Source: an uncultured Hyphomicrobiales bacterium (GTDB lineage Bacteria; Pseudomonadota; Alphaproteobacteria; Rhizobiales; Beijerinckiaceae). From it: a stretch of 17,076 nucleotides of DNA. Position 1 is the stretch's first letter, and each line of letters starts with the position of its first letter. Of this stretch, positions 1 through 7,430 are shown one piece after another. Below the pieces are notes generated by a model. The model ran no database searches and was not told the origin of the DNA. It saw nothing but the letters and a program-made list of their open reading frames with translations. The stretch is taken from NCBI GenBank assembly GCA_903932565.1, contig CAIZGQ010000740.1, forward strand, positions 1 to 17,076. The letters are read 5' to 3'. A program made the translations under genes and the position numbers.

Positions 1-344
1 GCTTGGTTGTAAAGGTTTGCATTGAAAACAATATTGCTCAACCCGCCCACCAGAAGCGTATATCCATCGGGAGGTGCTGCAATGACGACCTGCGTCCCCA
101 AGATTGTCCCTGCACCGGTCTTGTTCTCAACAACGACGCTCTGACCAATTTTTCGACTAAGCTGATCACCAATAATACGTCCGAAGACGTCATAGCCGCC
201 ACCAGGACCCGTGGGGACGATGATACGTATAGCCTTGTTTGGATAAGTCTCTGCTCTCGCACTGGCAGTGTCACAAAGCACCATAGCCGCGATTATGTAG
301 AGCAGACGGAATAATGGAAAACGTCTTGAAAGCACGTTGGACAT
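1..344 (-). CDS. TctC/Bug-family solute-binding protein, N-terminal part
   Basis: Partial gene: about 114 codons from the start to the window edge. The N-terminus has a basic start and a hydrophobic stretch (LLYIIAAMVLC) ending near ASARA, a likely Sec signal peptide. It is followed by YPNKAIRIIVPTGPGGGYDV, the opening strand and glycine-rich loop typical of Bug/TctC receptors, then the family pattern VVENKTGAGTILGTQVV and PPDGYTLLVG. Such proteins bind organic acids in the periplasm and hand them to a TctAB-type permease. The ATG at 344 is preceded by AGGGAGGG at a good distance. It is the last gene seen in the minus-strand operon, 84 bases after the amidohydrolase stop. A tctBA pair lies 9 kb away on the other strand without its own tctC, so this protein may serve it; that pairing is inference. 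Confidence 0.9.
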   Translation of the reverse strand, partial: MSNVLSRRFPLFRLLYIIAAMVLCDTASARAETYPNKAIRIIVPTGPGGGYDVFGRIIGDQLSRKIGQSVVVENKTGAGTILGTQVVIAAPPDGYTLLVGGLSNIVFNANLYNQ

Positions 345-428
345 ATTTTGACCCTCCCTGATGGCAGTCTGTCGCCGCCTTCTGATATGGTTCGTACGTT
401 TAGAATTGATAGTAAGATATTTTTTGCG

Positions 429-1415
429 TCAAAGCCGAAGCAGCTTTGCTGCGTTTGCATAGAGAATTGCATCCCGCACTGTCGGATCAATGTCCATGTC
501 TGCAATCCCGTCATACGTTTTGCAGATAGGTCCAAGAGGTGCGTCCGTGGCAAATACAATTTTTGATGGGCCAAAAAAATCGAGACCACACTTAACGCCG
601 GTCGTCGCACCAAACATAGCCGTGTCTCCGAAGAAACGTTTGAAATAATCCATGTGCGGTAGCTTCAAGGACGGGAGTATCTGCGAATAATCCTCATCCG
701 TCGTGCGCGCACCCAGGACATCAAGGCCCGGACCGACACGTCCATCGAAGAACGGGATCATTCCGCCGCAGTGATGTGTAATGATCTCAAGATCTGGATG
801 GCGATCGAATAAGCCGTCAAATACGAGGCGGGCCATCGCAACCGACGTGTCATAGGGCCAGCCAAAGCACCACCACATTTCAAAGCGCGACTTTTCCTCG
901 CTCGCATAATCCTTCACCGCAGCTGTACGCGTGGGATGTAACCAAATAGGGCGACTGAACTGGGCCATGGCTGCAAAGAAAGGGCGAAACCGCTTTTCAT
1001 CCAGGGGGTGGCCAGCAACGTGATTGTAAACGAGTACGCCCTTGGCGCCGAGTTGATGGATCGCGCGATCAGCCTCCGCAATCGCACTCTCCACATCATC
1101 AAGATACACGGACGCAGCAAACCCCACAAAACGATCTGGATACTTCGTGCAGAGTTCGGCCAATTCATCGTTCGCTATGCGCGCAAGTTCGCGCCCAGTT
1201 TCGACCGGCCCTATTTCCTCCAGCGATGGATTGGGAAGGCAAATAAGCTGACGATAATCTGGCAAGACATCCATGTCTTTGAACCGGATGTCGAGGTCGT
1301 AGAGCGGTTTGACAGCGAGTAGCCGCGTCGCAATGTTGCCCAGCCGGGGGGCCAGCGTGACCATGCGGTCCAGAAAACTTTTTGGCGCAAGATGAGTATA
1401 GATGTCGATAATCAT
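429..1415 (-). CDS. ACMSD-type amidohydrolase (amidohydrolase_2 family)
   Basis: About 328 residues, the normal length for the family that includes aminocarboxymuconate semialdehyde decarboxylase and gamma-resorcylate decarboxylase (metal-dependent, cytoplasmic). I see the N-terminal strand MIIDIYTHLAP, His160 in IWLHP, the ITHHCGGMIPFFDGR block (His214/215), and Asp291 in IVFATDAP near the C-terminus, with the usual ending NAAKLLRL. The N-terminal metal motif, normally HxH, reads YTH: the first His is Tyr6. The reading frame is open back to 1538, but that would overlap the upstream gene; ATG 1415 begins the family's conserved first strand and has AGGA upstream. It follows the flavin hydroxylase by 55 bases. 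In this context it most likely decarboxylates or hydrolyses an aromatic acid or ring-cleavage product; the exact reaction is not known. Confidence 0.88.
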   Translation of the reverse strand: MIIDIYTHLAPKSFLDRMVTLAPRLGNIATRLLAVKPLYDLDIRFKDMDVLPDYRQLICLPNPSLEEIGPVETGRELARIANDELAELCTKYPDRFVGFAASVYLDDVESAIAEADRAIHQLGAKGVLVYNHVAGHPLDEKRFRPFFAAMAQFSRPIWLHPTRTAAVKDYASEEKSRFEMWWCFGWPYDTSVAMARLVFDGLFDRHPDLEIITHHCGGMIPFFDGRVGPGLDVLGARTTDEDYSQILPSLKLPHMDYFKRFFGDTAMFGATTGVKCGLDFFGPSKIVFATDAPLGPICKTYDGIADMDIDPTVRDAILYANAAKLLRL

Positions 1416-1470
1416 GGCCTGCAATCCTGATATTAATGACACATTGCTTGTCGCGCGATCTCGGTGACTT

Positions 1471-3177
1471 CTAGTGATTCGGGGTTGCAGACACCGTGCG
1501 GGCTGTTGCCAGTGCGAGCACAGAGGACGCGCGGTCATCTGTGTCTCGATGCCGCCACGCCACCACCTGGTCCGGTCGGATCAGCACAAGATCCGTTTCG
1601 TAAAGATCGCGCGCGATCGCATCCTCACACTCGACCACTGCGAGTTCAATTCCAATGACAAGAGCCGCGGCCTTGAAGTCCTCCACATAGTTTTTTGACG
1701 CACCAAACGACAACAGCGTCCACTCAAACCCGAACGTATCAAAGATCGAGCGCCCATCCTTGAGCCACACATGCGGGGCCCGCCCGCCGGGTTTTCCGGA
1801 CTGCACATAAACGCTTGGCATATCTGGCGGCGAGGCAGCAGGATCGCGCGCGATGATCGACGATGAATCATAACGCGCACCCAGCGTGAAACCTGGGATG
1901 TTGAACTCGGACGCGGCATGATTGGCGAGATACACGCCAGCGCGGCTGCGGGCTGCGTCACCGACCTCGCCTTCATCTTCAATTGCGGGCGATGGCTTGT
2001 AAAGGCCGATTGAATCGGCGAAATATCGCGCGAAGCCGGTGTTGCGCAACGCAACGGGACGACGCTCGGCCTCATAGCTGTCGAGCAAGACCTCGGGCGC
2101 CTGACCCTTCAGGACAGCAGCCAATTTCCAGCCGATGTTGACCGCGTCTTCAATGGCCGTGTTGTAACCCATGCCGCCGGTGGGCGTGAACAGATGCACG
2201 GCATCGCCACCAAGAAGAATGCGTCCGCGCTGGAAATGGTCGGCAACCAGCGCACGTCCTGCTAACCAAAACCCTTTGTCCAGAATCTCAACTGGAAGCG
2301 GAGCACCCATGGCCTGCTCGATATAGGCGATGGCGCGTTCATCGGTCACGGAGTCAGAGTCTTCACCCGGCAGCAATTGTGTGTGGAAGACAAATGTATC
2401 CTTACCATCGACCGCAATGAGAAGGGCCCGCCGGTCCGCGTTGAACGTCGTGTACATCCACGCCTTCGGACCCTTGCAGACGTCGTAAAAGACAGGCGAC
2501 TTGAAATAGACGGCAAGCATCTGACCGCCCATGAAGTCGCGTTCGCGACCGCTGTCACCCTGATACTGAAAGCCGAGCTGCCGACGCAGGAAACTCCGCG
2601 CGCCGTCAGCACCAAAGATGTATTGCGCGCGAATCTGAAGAATCTCATTTGTGTTGACGTTTGCGATCTGCGCTTCGACGCCGCCCGGCCCTTCCTCGAC
2701 CGCGTCCATGCGCCAGCCGAATGCCAACGTGATTGTCGGCAATTGGCGCGCATGTTTGTAGAGCACCTGCTCGACAAATTTTTGTGAGATGCGATGTGGC
2801 AATTCCGCAGCACTCCAGGAGCCACCAATCGTCTTGATGACCTCCTGCGCCTCACCCGAGGATGGTCTGCTGAAGCGCGACAGTTCGGGTTTGGCGTAGC
2901 GCGTGAAATAGGCGATGTCGGTCGGATAATCCGCCGGCAGGCCCATGGCGCGGATTTCGTGCGCAAAGCCGAGCCGCCGAAATTGCTCCATTGTTCGCGC
3001 CTGACAGGCGTTGGCTTGGGGACTGAACGCCGTCGTTGGCTTCTGATCGATGAGGATGGCCGTGATGCCGCGCCGTCCAAGTTCATTGGCCAGCATCAGT
3101 CCACAAGGCCCACCACCGACGATCAGAACCTGCGTCGTCTGCATGCCGCCGCTATTCAAGCTGAGACCATCAGGCAT
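1471..3177 (-). CDS. FAD-dependent aromatic hydroxylase (PheA/TfdB/MhpA-like)
   Basis: A 568-residue class A flavoprotein monooxygenase. The FAD/Rossmann motif GGGPCG is at residues 21-26, with an acidic residue at the end of strand 2 (Asp44 in ILIDQKP). The DG motif is at 190-192 (FGADGARS). The GD motif (ILLGGDAVHLFTPTGGMGYN) is at about 320-339, followed by the helix AIEDAVNIGWKL. Residues from about 455 on look like the thioredoxin-like C-terminal domain of phenol-hydroxylase-type enzymes (LVLIRPDQVVAWRHR). The family uses NAD(P)H and O2 to hydroxylate phenolic rings, commonly ortho to an existing hydroxyl. ATG 3177 has AAAGGAA upstream. It sits 11 bases after the substrate-binding protein gene and before the amidohydrolase, and is the probable ring-activating step of this operon. 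The ring substrate cannot be read from sequence. Confidence 0.93.
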   Translation of the reverse strand: MPDGLSLNSGGMQTTQVLIVGGGPCGLMLANELGRRGITAILIDQKPTTAFSPQANACQARTMEQFRRLGFAHEIRAMGLPADYPTDIAYFTRYAKPELSRFSRPSSGEAQEVIKTIGGSWSAAELPHRISQKFVEQVLYKHARQLPTITLAFGWRMDAVEEGPGGVEAQIANVNTNEILQIRAQYIFGADGARSFLRRQLGFQYQGDSGRERDFMGGQMLAVYFKSPVFYDVCKGPKAWMYTTFNADRRALLIAVDGKDTFVFHTQLLPGEDSDSVTDERAIAYIEQAMGAPLPVEILDKGFWLAGRALVADHFQRGRILLGGDAVHLFTPTGGMGYNTAIEDAVNIGWKLAAVLKGQAPEVLLDSYEAERRPVALRNTGFARYFADSIGLYKPSPAIEDEGEVGDAARSRAGVYLANHAASEFNIPGFTLGARYDSSSIIARDPAASPPDMPSVYVQSGKPGGRAPHVWLKDGRSIFDTFGFEWTLLSFGASKNYVEDFKAAALVIGIELAVVECEDAIARDLYETDLVLIRPDQVVAWRHRDTDDRASSVLALATARTVSATPNH

Positions 3178-3188
3178 GATCTATTCCT

Positions 3189-4346
3189 TTATTTCGCTGG
3201 GTCCTTGACGGCCTCGAACGTCGCAAATTCGACGTTCACCAGATGCCCGTCGCGCTTTTCAACACGGCGCAAATAGACGTTTTGCACGATGTCACGGGTT
3301 TGCGGATCGATCATGATGGGGCCGCGGGGACTTTCCCATGCCTCACCCTTCATTGCCTCCAACAAACCCGTTCCGTCCGTTGCACCTTTTGTCTTGGTAA
3401 GTGCCCTGGACAGAAGTGCGACACCGTCATAAGCCCCGACTGCGATAAAGTTAGGACGCAGCCCGTCCGAAGCTTTTTTAAACGCCTCCAGAAAAGCTGC
3501 GTTAGTCTTGGAGTCATGCACCTCGGAATAATGAAAAGCGGATTCGGTTCCGAGCGCTACATCGCCGACCTGATCAAGCATAGCTTCTTCGACGACGTCG
3601 CCCGCAGCGAGAAGTTTGACCCCGCCCTGAATGAGGCCGCGATCTGCGAACTGTCGCATCAACGTGGCATTCTGCCCGGTCGGGACAAAGATAAAGACGG
3701 CATCGGGCTTGTTGTCCGCCACACGTTGCAAATAGGGCGAAAATTCCGGACTCACGAAGGGTGAACGCAGCGTGTCGATGACTTTTCCGCCGGCGGCCTC
3801 AAACGTCTTCTTGAACCACTCTTCGTGATCGATACCCGGCCCAAAATCCGAGACGAGCGTCACGGCTGTTTTGACGCCATGCTTTGCGAAGTAATCACCT
3901 GCAACAGAAATAACCTGCGGACCTGCATGCCCGGTGCGCACGACAAAAGGCGACATTTTTGTAATAGACGACGTGCTGGGCGTCGTGACGATCATTGGAA
4001 TTTTTGCCTGCGTGGCCATGGGCGCGACCGCAATTGTGGACGGCGTTGTTCCGATACCCAGCAGAGCTGAGATCCTTTCGTTGACAATCATCTCCTGCGC
4101 AATCCGCTTGCTGACTTCAGCAACTCCGCCATCATCCCTGAAAAGGAGTTCAATTTTTCTGCCACCCGCCTGATTACCATGCTGCTGAAGGTAAACCTGG
4201 GCGCCAAGCTGTGTCTCGCGTCCGATGATTGCGAAAGGGCCTGTCAGTGGAAGAATCATTCCAACTTTTACAGTGTCTTCGGCAGCAATAGCCGTTAGCG
4301 TCATTGTCGCGAGGGCAACGAGAGAAAGGCCGAATTTATGGTTCAT
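3189..4346 (-). CDS. ABC transporter substrate-binding protein, branched-chain amino acid type (copy A)
   Basis: A 385-residue periplasmic binding protein (Peripla_BP_6, LivK-like). The signal peptide is MNHKFGLSLVALATMTLTAIAA; the mature protein starts near EDTVKVGMILPLTGPFA, the family's standard first strand. I chose ATG 4346, with GAGGAAAC just upstream, over the in-frame ATG at 4397, because only the shorter form puts a clean signal peptide at the N-terminus. In many soil proteobacteria this family binds aromatic acids such as benzoates as well as amino acids. It lies inside the catabolic operon, 47 bases after the dioxygenase-like gene. No permease or ATPase partner is in the window. 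It matches the gene at 7431-8588 along the whole length without gaps (about 199 of 361 aligned mature residues identical by hand count). Confidence 0.93.
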   Translation of the reverse strand: MNHKFGLSLVALATMTLTAIAAEDTVKVGMILPLTGPFAIIGRETQLGAQVYLQQHGNQAGGRKIELLFRDDGGVAEVSKRIAQEMIVNERISALLGIGTTPSTIAVAPMATQAKIPMIVTTPSTSSITKMSPFVVRTGHAGPQVISVAGDYFAKHGVKTAVTLVSDFGPGIDHEEWFKKTFEAAGGKVIDTLRSPFVSPEFSPYLQRVADNKPDAVFIFVPTGQNATLMRQFADRGLIQGGVKLLAAGDVVEEAMLDQVGDVALGTESAFHYSEVHDSKTNAAFLEAFKKASDGLRPNFIAVGAYDGVALLSRALTKTKGATDGTGLLEAMKGEAWESPRGPIMIDPQTRDIVQNVYLRRVEKRDGHLVNVEFATFEAVKDPAK

Positions 4347-4393
4347 TGTTTCCTCACAATACAAACGTGATGCACGTGCTGACCAGGGATTTA

Positions 4394-5347
4394 TCAAATT
4401 TCAAAGTTCTGGATAAAATCGTCGGGGAGATTTGGCCCCCACACGTAAAGGCTGTCATGAGCGGGATGATCGCCCGAGGGCCAATCACATGAGGCCGGAA
4501 CAAAATCGATGTCAGCCGAATATTCGCAAAAGCTTCCCCATGGGTCCCGCACATAGTGGAAAAAGTTGGAACCTAGGACATGGCGGCCAAGGCCCCAGCC
4601 GCGCGAATATCCCTTCTCCAGCATGAACATTGCACCAAGACCGATCTCCGAGACCGAACCAACATCCCAACTGTAATGGTGATGACCCGGTGCGTCGGAT
4701 TTCGCGAACGCAACAAGGTGATGATCGCTTCCATGAATTCCATGCATGAAAGCAATGACGTCACCGGACTGGTCTGACAGGCGCAGACCAAGGACACGTG
4801 AATAAAAATCGATAGCGCGCAACACGTCGGGTGTGAACAGCAAAACGTGCGACAGGCGGCGCGGGCGTGCGCGCGGTGCCGCGCTCCGATAGGGCGCGCC
4901 GCGCACGCCGGCGGGGACAGACGGTTCGCTGAAGCTTGATTTTGCGTTAGGAGTTGTTTTTGGCCCGATCTTCACTTCGATTGCATTGCCATCCTGATCT
5001 CGAAACCAATATCCCATGGAATCGAAACCTTTTGGCGGATCGATCCGCTGAACACCGCAGTCTTGGAGATGTTTTCCGAAAGAAGTAAAATCCTCTTCGA
5101 AAATTCCGAATGAAAAATAGCCAAACTGCTTCCGGCTTCCCTCACCAATTTTGATCCATGTATGCGCGTTGCCATGTGTTTGCAGCGCGAGCCCGTTGCC
5201 AACTTCGGCAACATCAAGCCCAAATGAATCATAAAAATTGTGAGCAATTTTGAGATCGGGGACGACCATGTGGCAATGGTCAATCGAATGAATTCCGAGT
5301 TCACCCGGCCGGCGTGTGGGCGCAATAAATTCATGATTGGCAGTCAT
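4394..5347 (-). CDS. Two-domain VOC / type I extradiol ring-cleavage dioxygenase-like protein
   Basis: 317 residues in two vicinal-oxygen-chelate domains. The N-terminal one (about 20-130) starts IHSIDHCHMVVPDLKIAHNFY; the C-terminal one (about 164-285) starts RLSHVLLFTPDVLRAIDFY. In the C-terminal domain I see the metal triad expected of BphC/catechol 2,3-dioxygenase relatives: His167, a His in the HHHYSWDV block (222-224), and Glu275 in SFCEYSAD. His256 and His264 fall in the region matching the family signature (GRHVLGSNFFHYVRDPWG). Such enzymes open catechols next to the hydroxyls using Fe(II). A linker rich in Pro, Arg and Ala at about 140-163 separates the domains. ATG 5347 has AGGGAGCG upstream. 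Set between a FAH-type hydrolase and a flavin hydroxylase, a ring-cleavage role fits well; another VOC reaction remains possible. Confidence 0.88.
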   Translation of the reverse strand: MTANHEFIAPTRRPGELGIHSIDHCHMVVPDLKIAHNFYDSFGLDVAEVGNGLALQTHGNAHTWIKIGEGSRKQFGYFSFGIFEEDFTSFGKHLQDCGVQRIDPPKGFDSMGYWFRDQDGNAIEVKIGPKTTPNAKSSFSEPSVPAGVRGAPYRSAAPRARPRRLSHVLLFTPDVLRAIDFYSRVLGLRLSDQSGDVIAFMHGIHGSDHHLVAFAKSDAPGHHHYSWDVGSVSEIGLGAMFMLEKGYSRGWGLGRHVLGSNFFHYVRDPWGSFCEYSADIDFVPASCDWPSGDHPAHDSLYVWGPNLPDDFIQNFEI

Positions 5348-5411
5348 TTTTCGCTCCCTTGATTATTTAAAAACCATTTCGATTTGGCGCTTTTTTATTA
5401 TTGTTTTGGCG

Positions 5412-6269
5412 TCATGTTTCGTCGACAATCGGATTCCTCAGCACGCCGATCCCCTCAATCTCGACCTCAACCACATCGCCCGGTTTCATGAAGAGGGGCG
5501 GCTTACGCGCGAGGCCGACGCCCGAAGGCGTGCCGGTCACGATGATGTCGCCACTCTCCAAAGTCATCGCCTCGCTGATCACAGATATGAGCGTTGCCAC
5601 ATCGAAGACCATGTCATCGATGCCAGCACTCTGAACAATCTGCCCGTTCAGCCGGGTTATAAGTTTGAGGCCATGGCAACCGGGAGGAAGTTCATCAGCC
5701 GTCACAAAGGTCGGGCCAAACGCGCCCGTGCCGTCGAAATTCTTTCCGACTGTCCATTGCGGCGACATGAATTGATAATCGCGGATAGAACCATCGTTGA
5801 AAATGGAATAGCCCGCGACATGGTTGAGCGCATCGGATTTTGAAATATGTCTGCCGCCTTTCCCGATGACAGCGACAAGTTCGCCCTCATAGTCCAACTC
5901 GACGGACGCTTTCGGCCTGACCATGGCTTCGTTATGACCGATAAAGCCTGATGAAAATCGCGCGAACAACGTCGGATAATCAGGCTGTTTGAAGCCGCTT
6001 TCAGCGGAGTGATCGCGGTAATTCAAGCCGACACAGAGAATCTTGCCGGGCCGGGGAAACGGCGGCAGCAACTTTACGTCGGCTCCGTCAATCACGTTTC
6101 CCCTGGAAAGGGCGCGGCGGGCCGCTTCAAGGGCGGCTGAACCACCTGCGACGAGCTTGGCGAGGTCGCCAGGATAGCGGTCGTCATCGGCGTAAAGCCC
6201 GACCAGCTTGCCCTCCACCTCAAGGGCCAAACCGCCTCTGGAGCCCTTCTCAAAAACAGCAAAACGCAT
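5412..6269 (-). CDS. Fumarylacetoacetate hydrolase (FAH) family protein
   Basis: 285 residues. The short N-terminal region (1-70) precedes the FAH catalytic fold, which opens with KILCVGLNYRDHSAE. The metal motif LDYEGELVAVIG gives Glu128 and Glu130, and Asp159 in FNDGSIRD completes it; VGKNFDGTGAFGP and IIVTGTPSGVG are the other standard blocks. The family hydrolyses or isomerises/decarboxylates beta-diketo and ring-cleavage products, usually with Mg2+. ATG 6269 is preceded by GGGAGTG and begins the conserved MRFAVF; the frame also contains an ATG at 6302 without comparable support. It is the first gene of the minus-strand operon, opposite the GntR regulator and 64 bases before the dioxygenase-like gene. 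It probably processes the ring-opened product. Confidence 0.92.
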   Translation of the reverse strand: MRFAVFEKGSRGGLALEVEGKLVGLYADDDRYPGDLAKLVAGGSAALEAARRALSRGNVIDGADVKLLPPFPRPGKILCVGLNYRDHSAESGFKQPDYPTLFARFSSGFIGHNEAMVRPKASVELDYEGELVAVIGKGGRHISKSDALNHVAGYSIFNDGSIRDYQFMSPQWTVGKNFDGTGAFGPTFVTADELPPGCHGLKLITRLNGQIVQSAGIDDMVFDVATLISVISEAMTLESGDIIVTGTPSGVGLARKPPLFMKPGDVVEVEIEGIGVLRNPIVDET

Positions 6270-6400
6270 GTTGCACTCCCCAATACCCGAGATAGTTTGC
6301 AAAAAAAATGCACGATTGCAAATTAAATATATTATCTTAAGTTACATATATGTTTGGTAGTGGTCACACTTGAGATCGCGGACGGAAGAAAAAGGCAGAC
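6270..6400. promoter_or_regulatory. Divergent promoter/operator region of catabolic operon and GntR gene
   Basis: 131 bases between two divergent starts, AT-rich in the middle (about 6301-6355) unlike the flanking genes. Three symmetric elements are visible: TTTGCA (6296-6301) facing TGCAAA (6317-6322) across 15 bases; TGCA-N4-TGCA (6309-6320) inside that; and the interrupted palindrome TAnCTTAAGnTA (6333-6344). FCD-type GntR regulators commonly bind short palindromes between themselves and a divergent target, so these are candidate operators. I could not settle on convincing -10/-35 boxes for either direction. Confidence 0.55.
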
Positions 6401-7090
6401 ATGCTCGAAGTTGTTGGCAAAGAACGGAATCTCACCGAGGCTGCTTACGTCACGCTTCGGGCAGACCTTCTCTCCTGTCGGTTGCGACCGGGCGAGAAAT
6501 TGAACATTGGACAGCTAGCCACCCAAATCGGCGTGAGCTTGGGCGCAGTCCGTGAAGCATTGTCTCGGCTGACGTCAGAAGGTCTGGTGACCGCTGAAAT
6601 GAACCGCGGCTTTCGAGCAGCACCCGTCTCTGAGATAGACCTGCTTGATCTGACGAGCACTCGAATGGAACTCGAAACAGCTTGCCTTCGGCGGTCAATA
6701 AAAAGTGGTGGCGTTGAATGGGAGACTGCGATCGTCGCTGCGCACCATCGCATGTCACGAACACCAGAACGGGTTGAAAATGACGCGAGTCGAATTAGTG
6801 ACGCGTGGGCCGAAGCACACCGGGAATTTCATGCCGCTCTGGTATCGGCCTGCGATAGCGCCTGGCGGACTCGGTTACGCGATTTCCTCTATGATCAGAC
6901 CGAACGATACAGGCGTCTCTCTGCCCCAGCGCTGCCTCGCGAGCGCAATCTCGACTCGGAACATCGCGCTCTGATGGATGCGACTCTCAGCCGCGACGAA
7001 GAACTTGCATGTCGTCTACTCTGCGAACATCTGCGCGCAACGTCCGACCGCGTCCGCACGCTGGCGGGTGCGCAAGCAGCGCAAACGTAA
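6401..7090 (+). CDS. GntR-family transcriptional regulator, FadR/FCD subfamily
   Basis: 229 residues. The winged helix-turn-helix occupies about residues 11-75 (helix IGQLATQIGVSLGAVREALSRL, then wing GLVTAEMNRGFRAAPVS). An all-helical FCD ligand-binding domain follows (about 82-220) with candidate metal/ligand histidines His140 and His144 (AEAHREFHAAL), His188 (SEHRAL) and His210 (CEHL). FCD regulators usually bind a carboxylic acid pathway substrate or intermediate and are often repressors released by it. ATG 6401 has AAGGCAG close upstream. It is transcribed away from the six-gene catabolic operon, the classic arrangement for a local regulator of that operon and itself. It may also control the downstream paralogous binding-protein gene, but that is not shown by the sequence. 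Confidence 0.93.
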   Translation: MLEVVGKERNLTEAAYVTLRADLLSCRLRPGEKLNIGQLATQIGVSLGAVREALSRLTSEGLVTAEMNRGFRAAPVSEIDLLDLTSTRMELETACLRRSIKSGGVEWETAIVAAHHRMSRTPERVENDASRISDAWAEAHREFHAALVSACDSAWRTRLRDFLYDQTERYRRLSAPALPRERNLDSEHRALMDATLSRDEELACRLLCEHLRATSDRVRTLAGAQAAQT

Positions 7091-7430
7091 CTAAACGAAA
7101 TGAAGCTTTGATATTTCAACGGACAACGGCGGCTCAAGCTGTCTAAGTTCGCAATTGCAGGTGGAAAGTAGATAAAAGCGGCGAAGTTTTGCCTTGTTTC
7201 TTCGCTTTCAGATGGCGGTGAAATCGCCGTTTATTGAACGGTGTCGACGAAGAGCTTCTAACATTGGACGTTGGCAGTATTTCGAGAAAGATATCGCAAC
7301 CCTGGTTTTAGGGCATGTCATTGACCGCCGCGAGGCACTCACCTGAGCGGAAGTCAGGGCTAAGGCGCGTGGACGATCCATTAATAGTGAGAAACACATC
7401 TACGATAATGAAAACAACTGGGAGGTTCGA
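7091..7430. other. 340-base intergenic region between GntR gene and binding-protein gene B
   Basis: No convincing gene on either strand; short open frames here have no recognisable family or ribosome site. A small hairpin, GGCGGT-GAA-ATCGCC (7214-7228), followed by GTTTATT could be a weak terminator for the regulator. The ribosome site GGGAGG for the next gene lies at its right end (7421-7426). The length and the later ribosome site suggest gene B has its own promoter here, but I could not identify the boxes with confidence. Confidence 0.45.

Noticed and set aside
2377..3276. Plus-strand open frames opposite the flavin hydroxylase
   Set aside because: They are antisense to a gene with clear FAD motifs along its whole length and lack ribosome sites or family features.
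7208..7399. Small minus-strand frame between the GntR and binding-protein genes
   Set aside because: No ribosome site, no recognisable sequence and amino acid composition typical of a chance frame.
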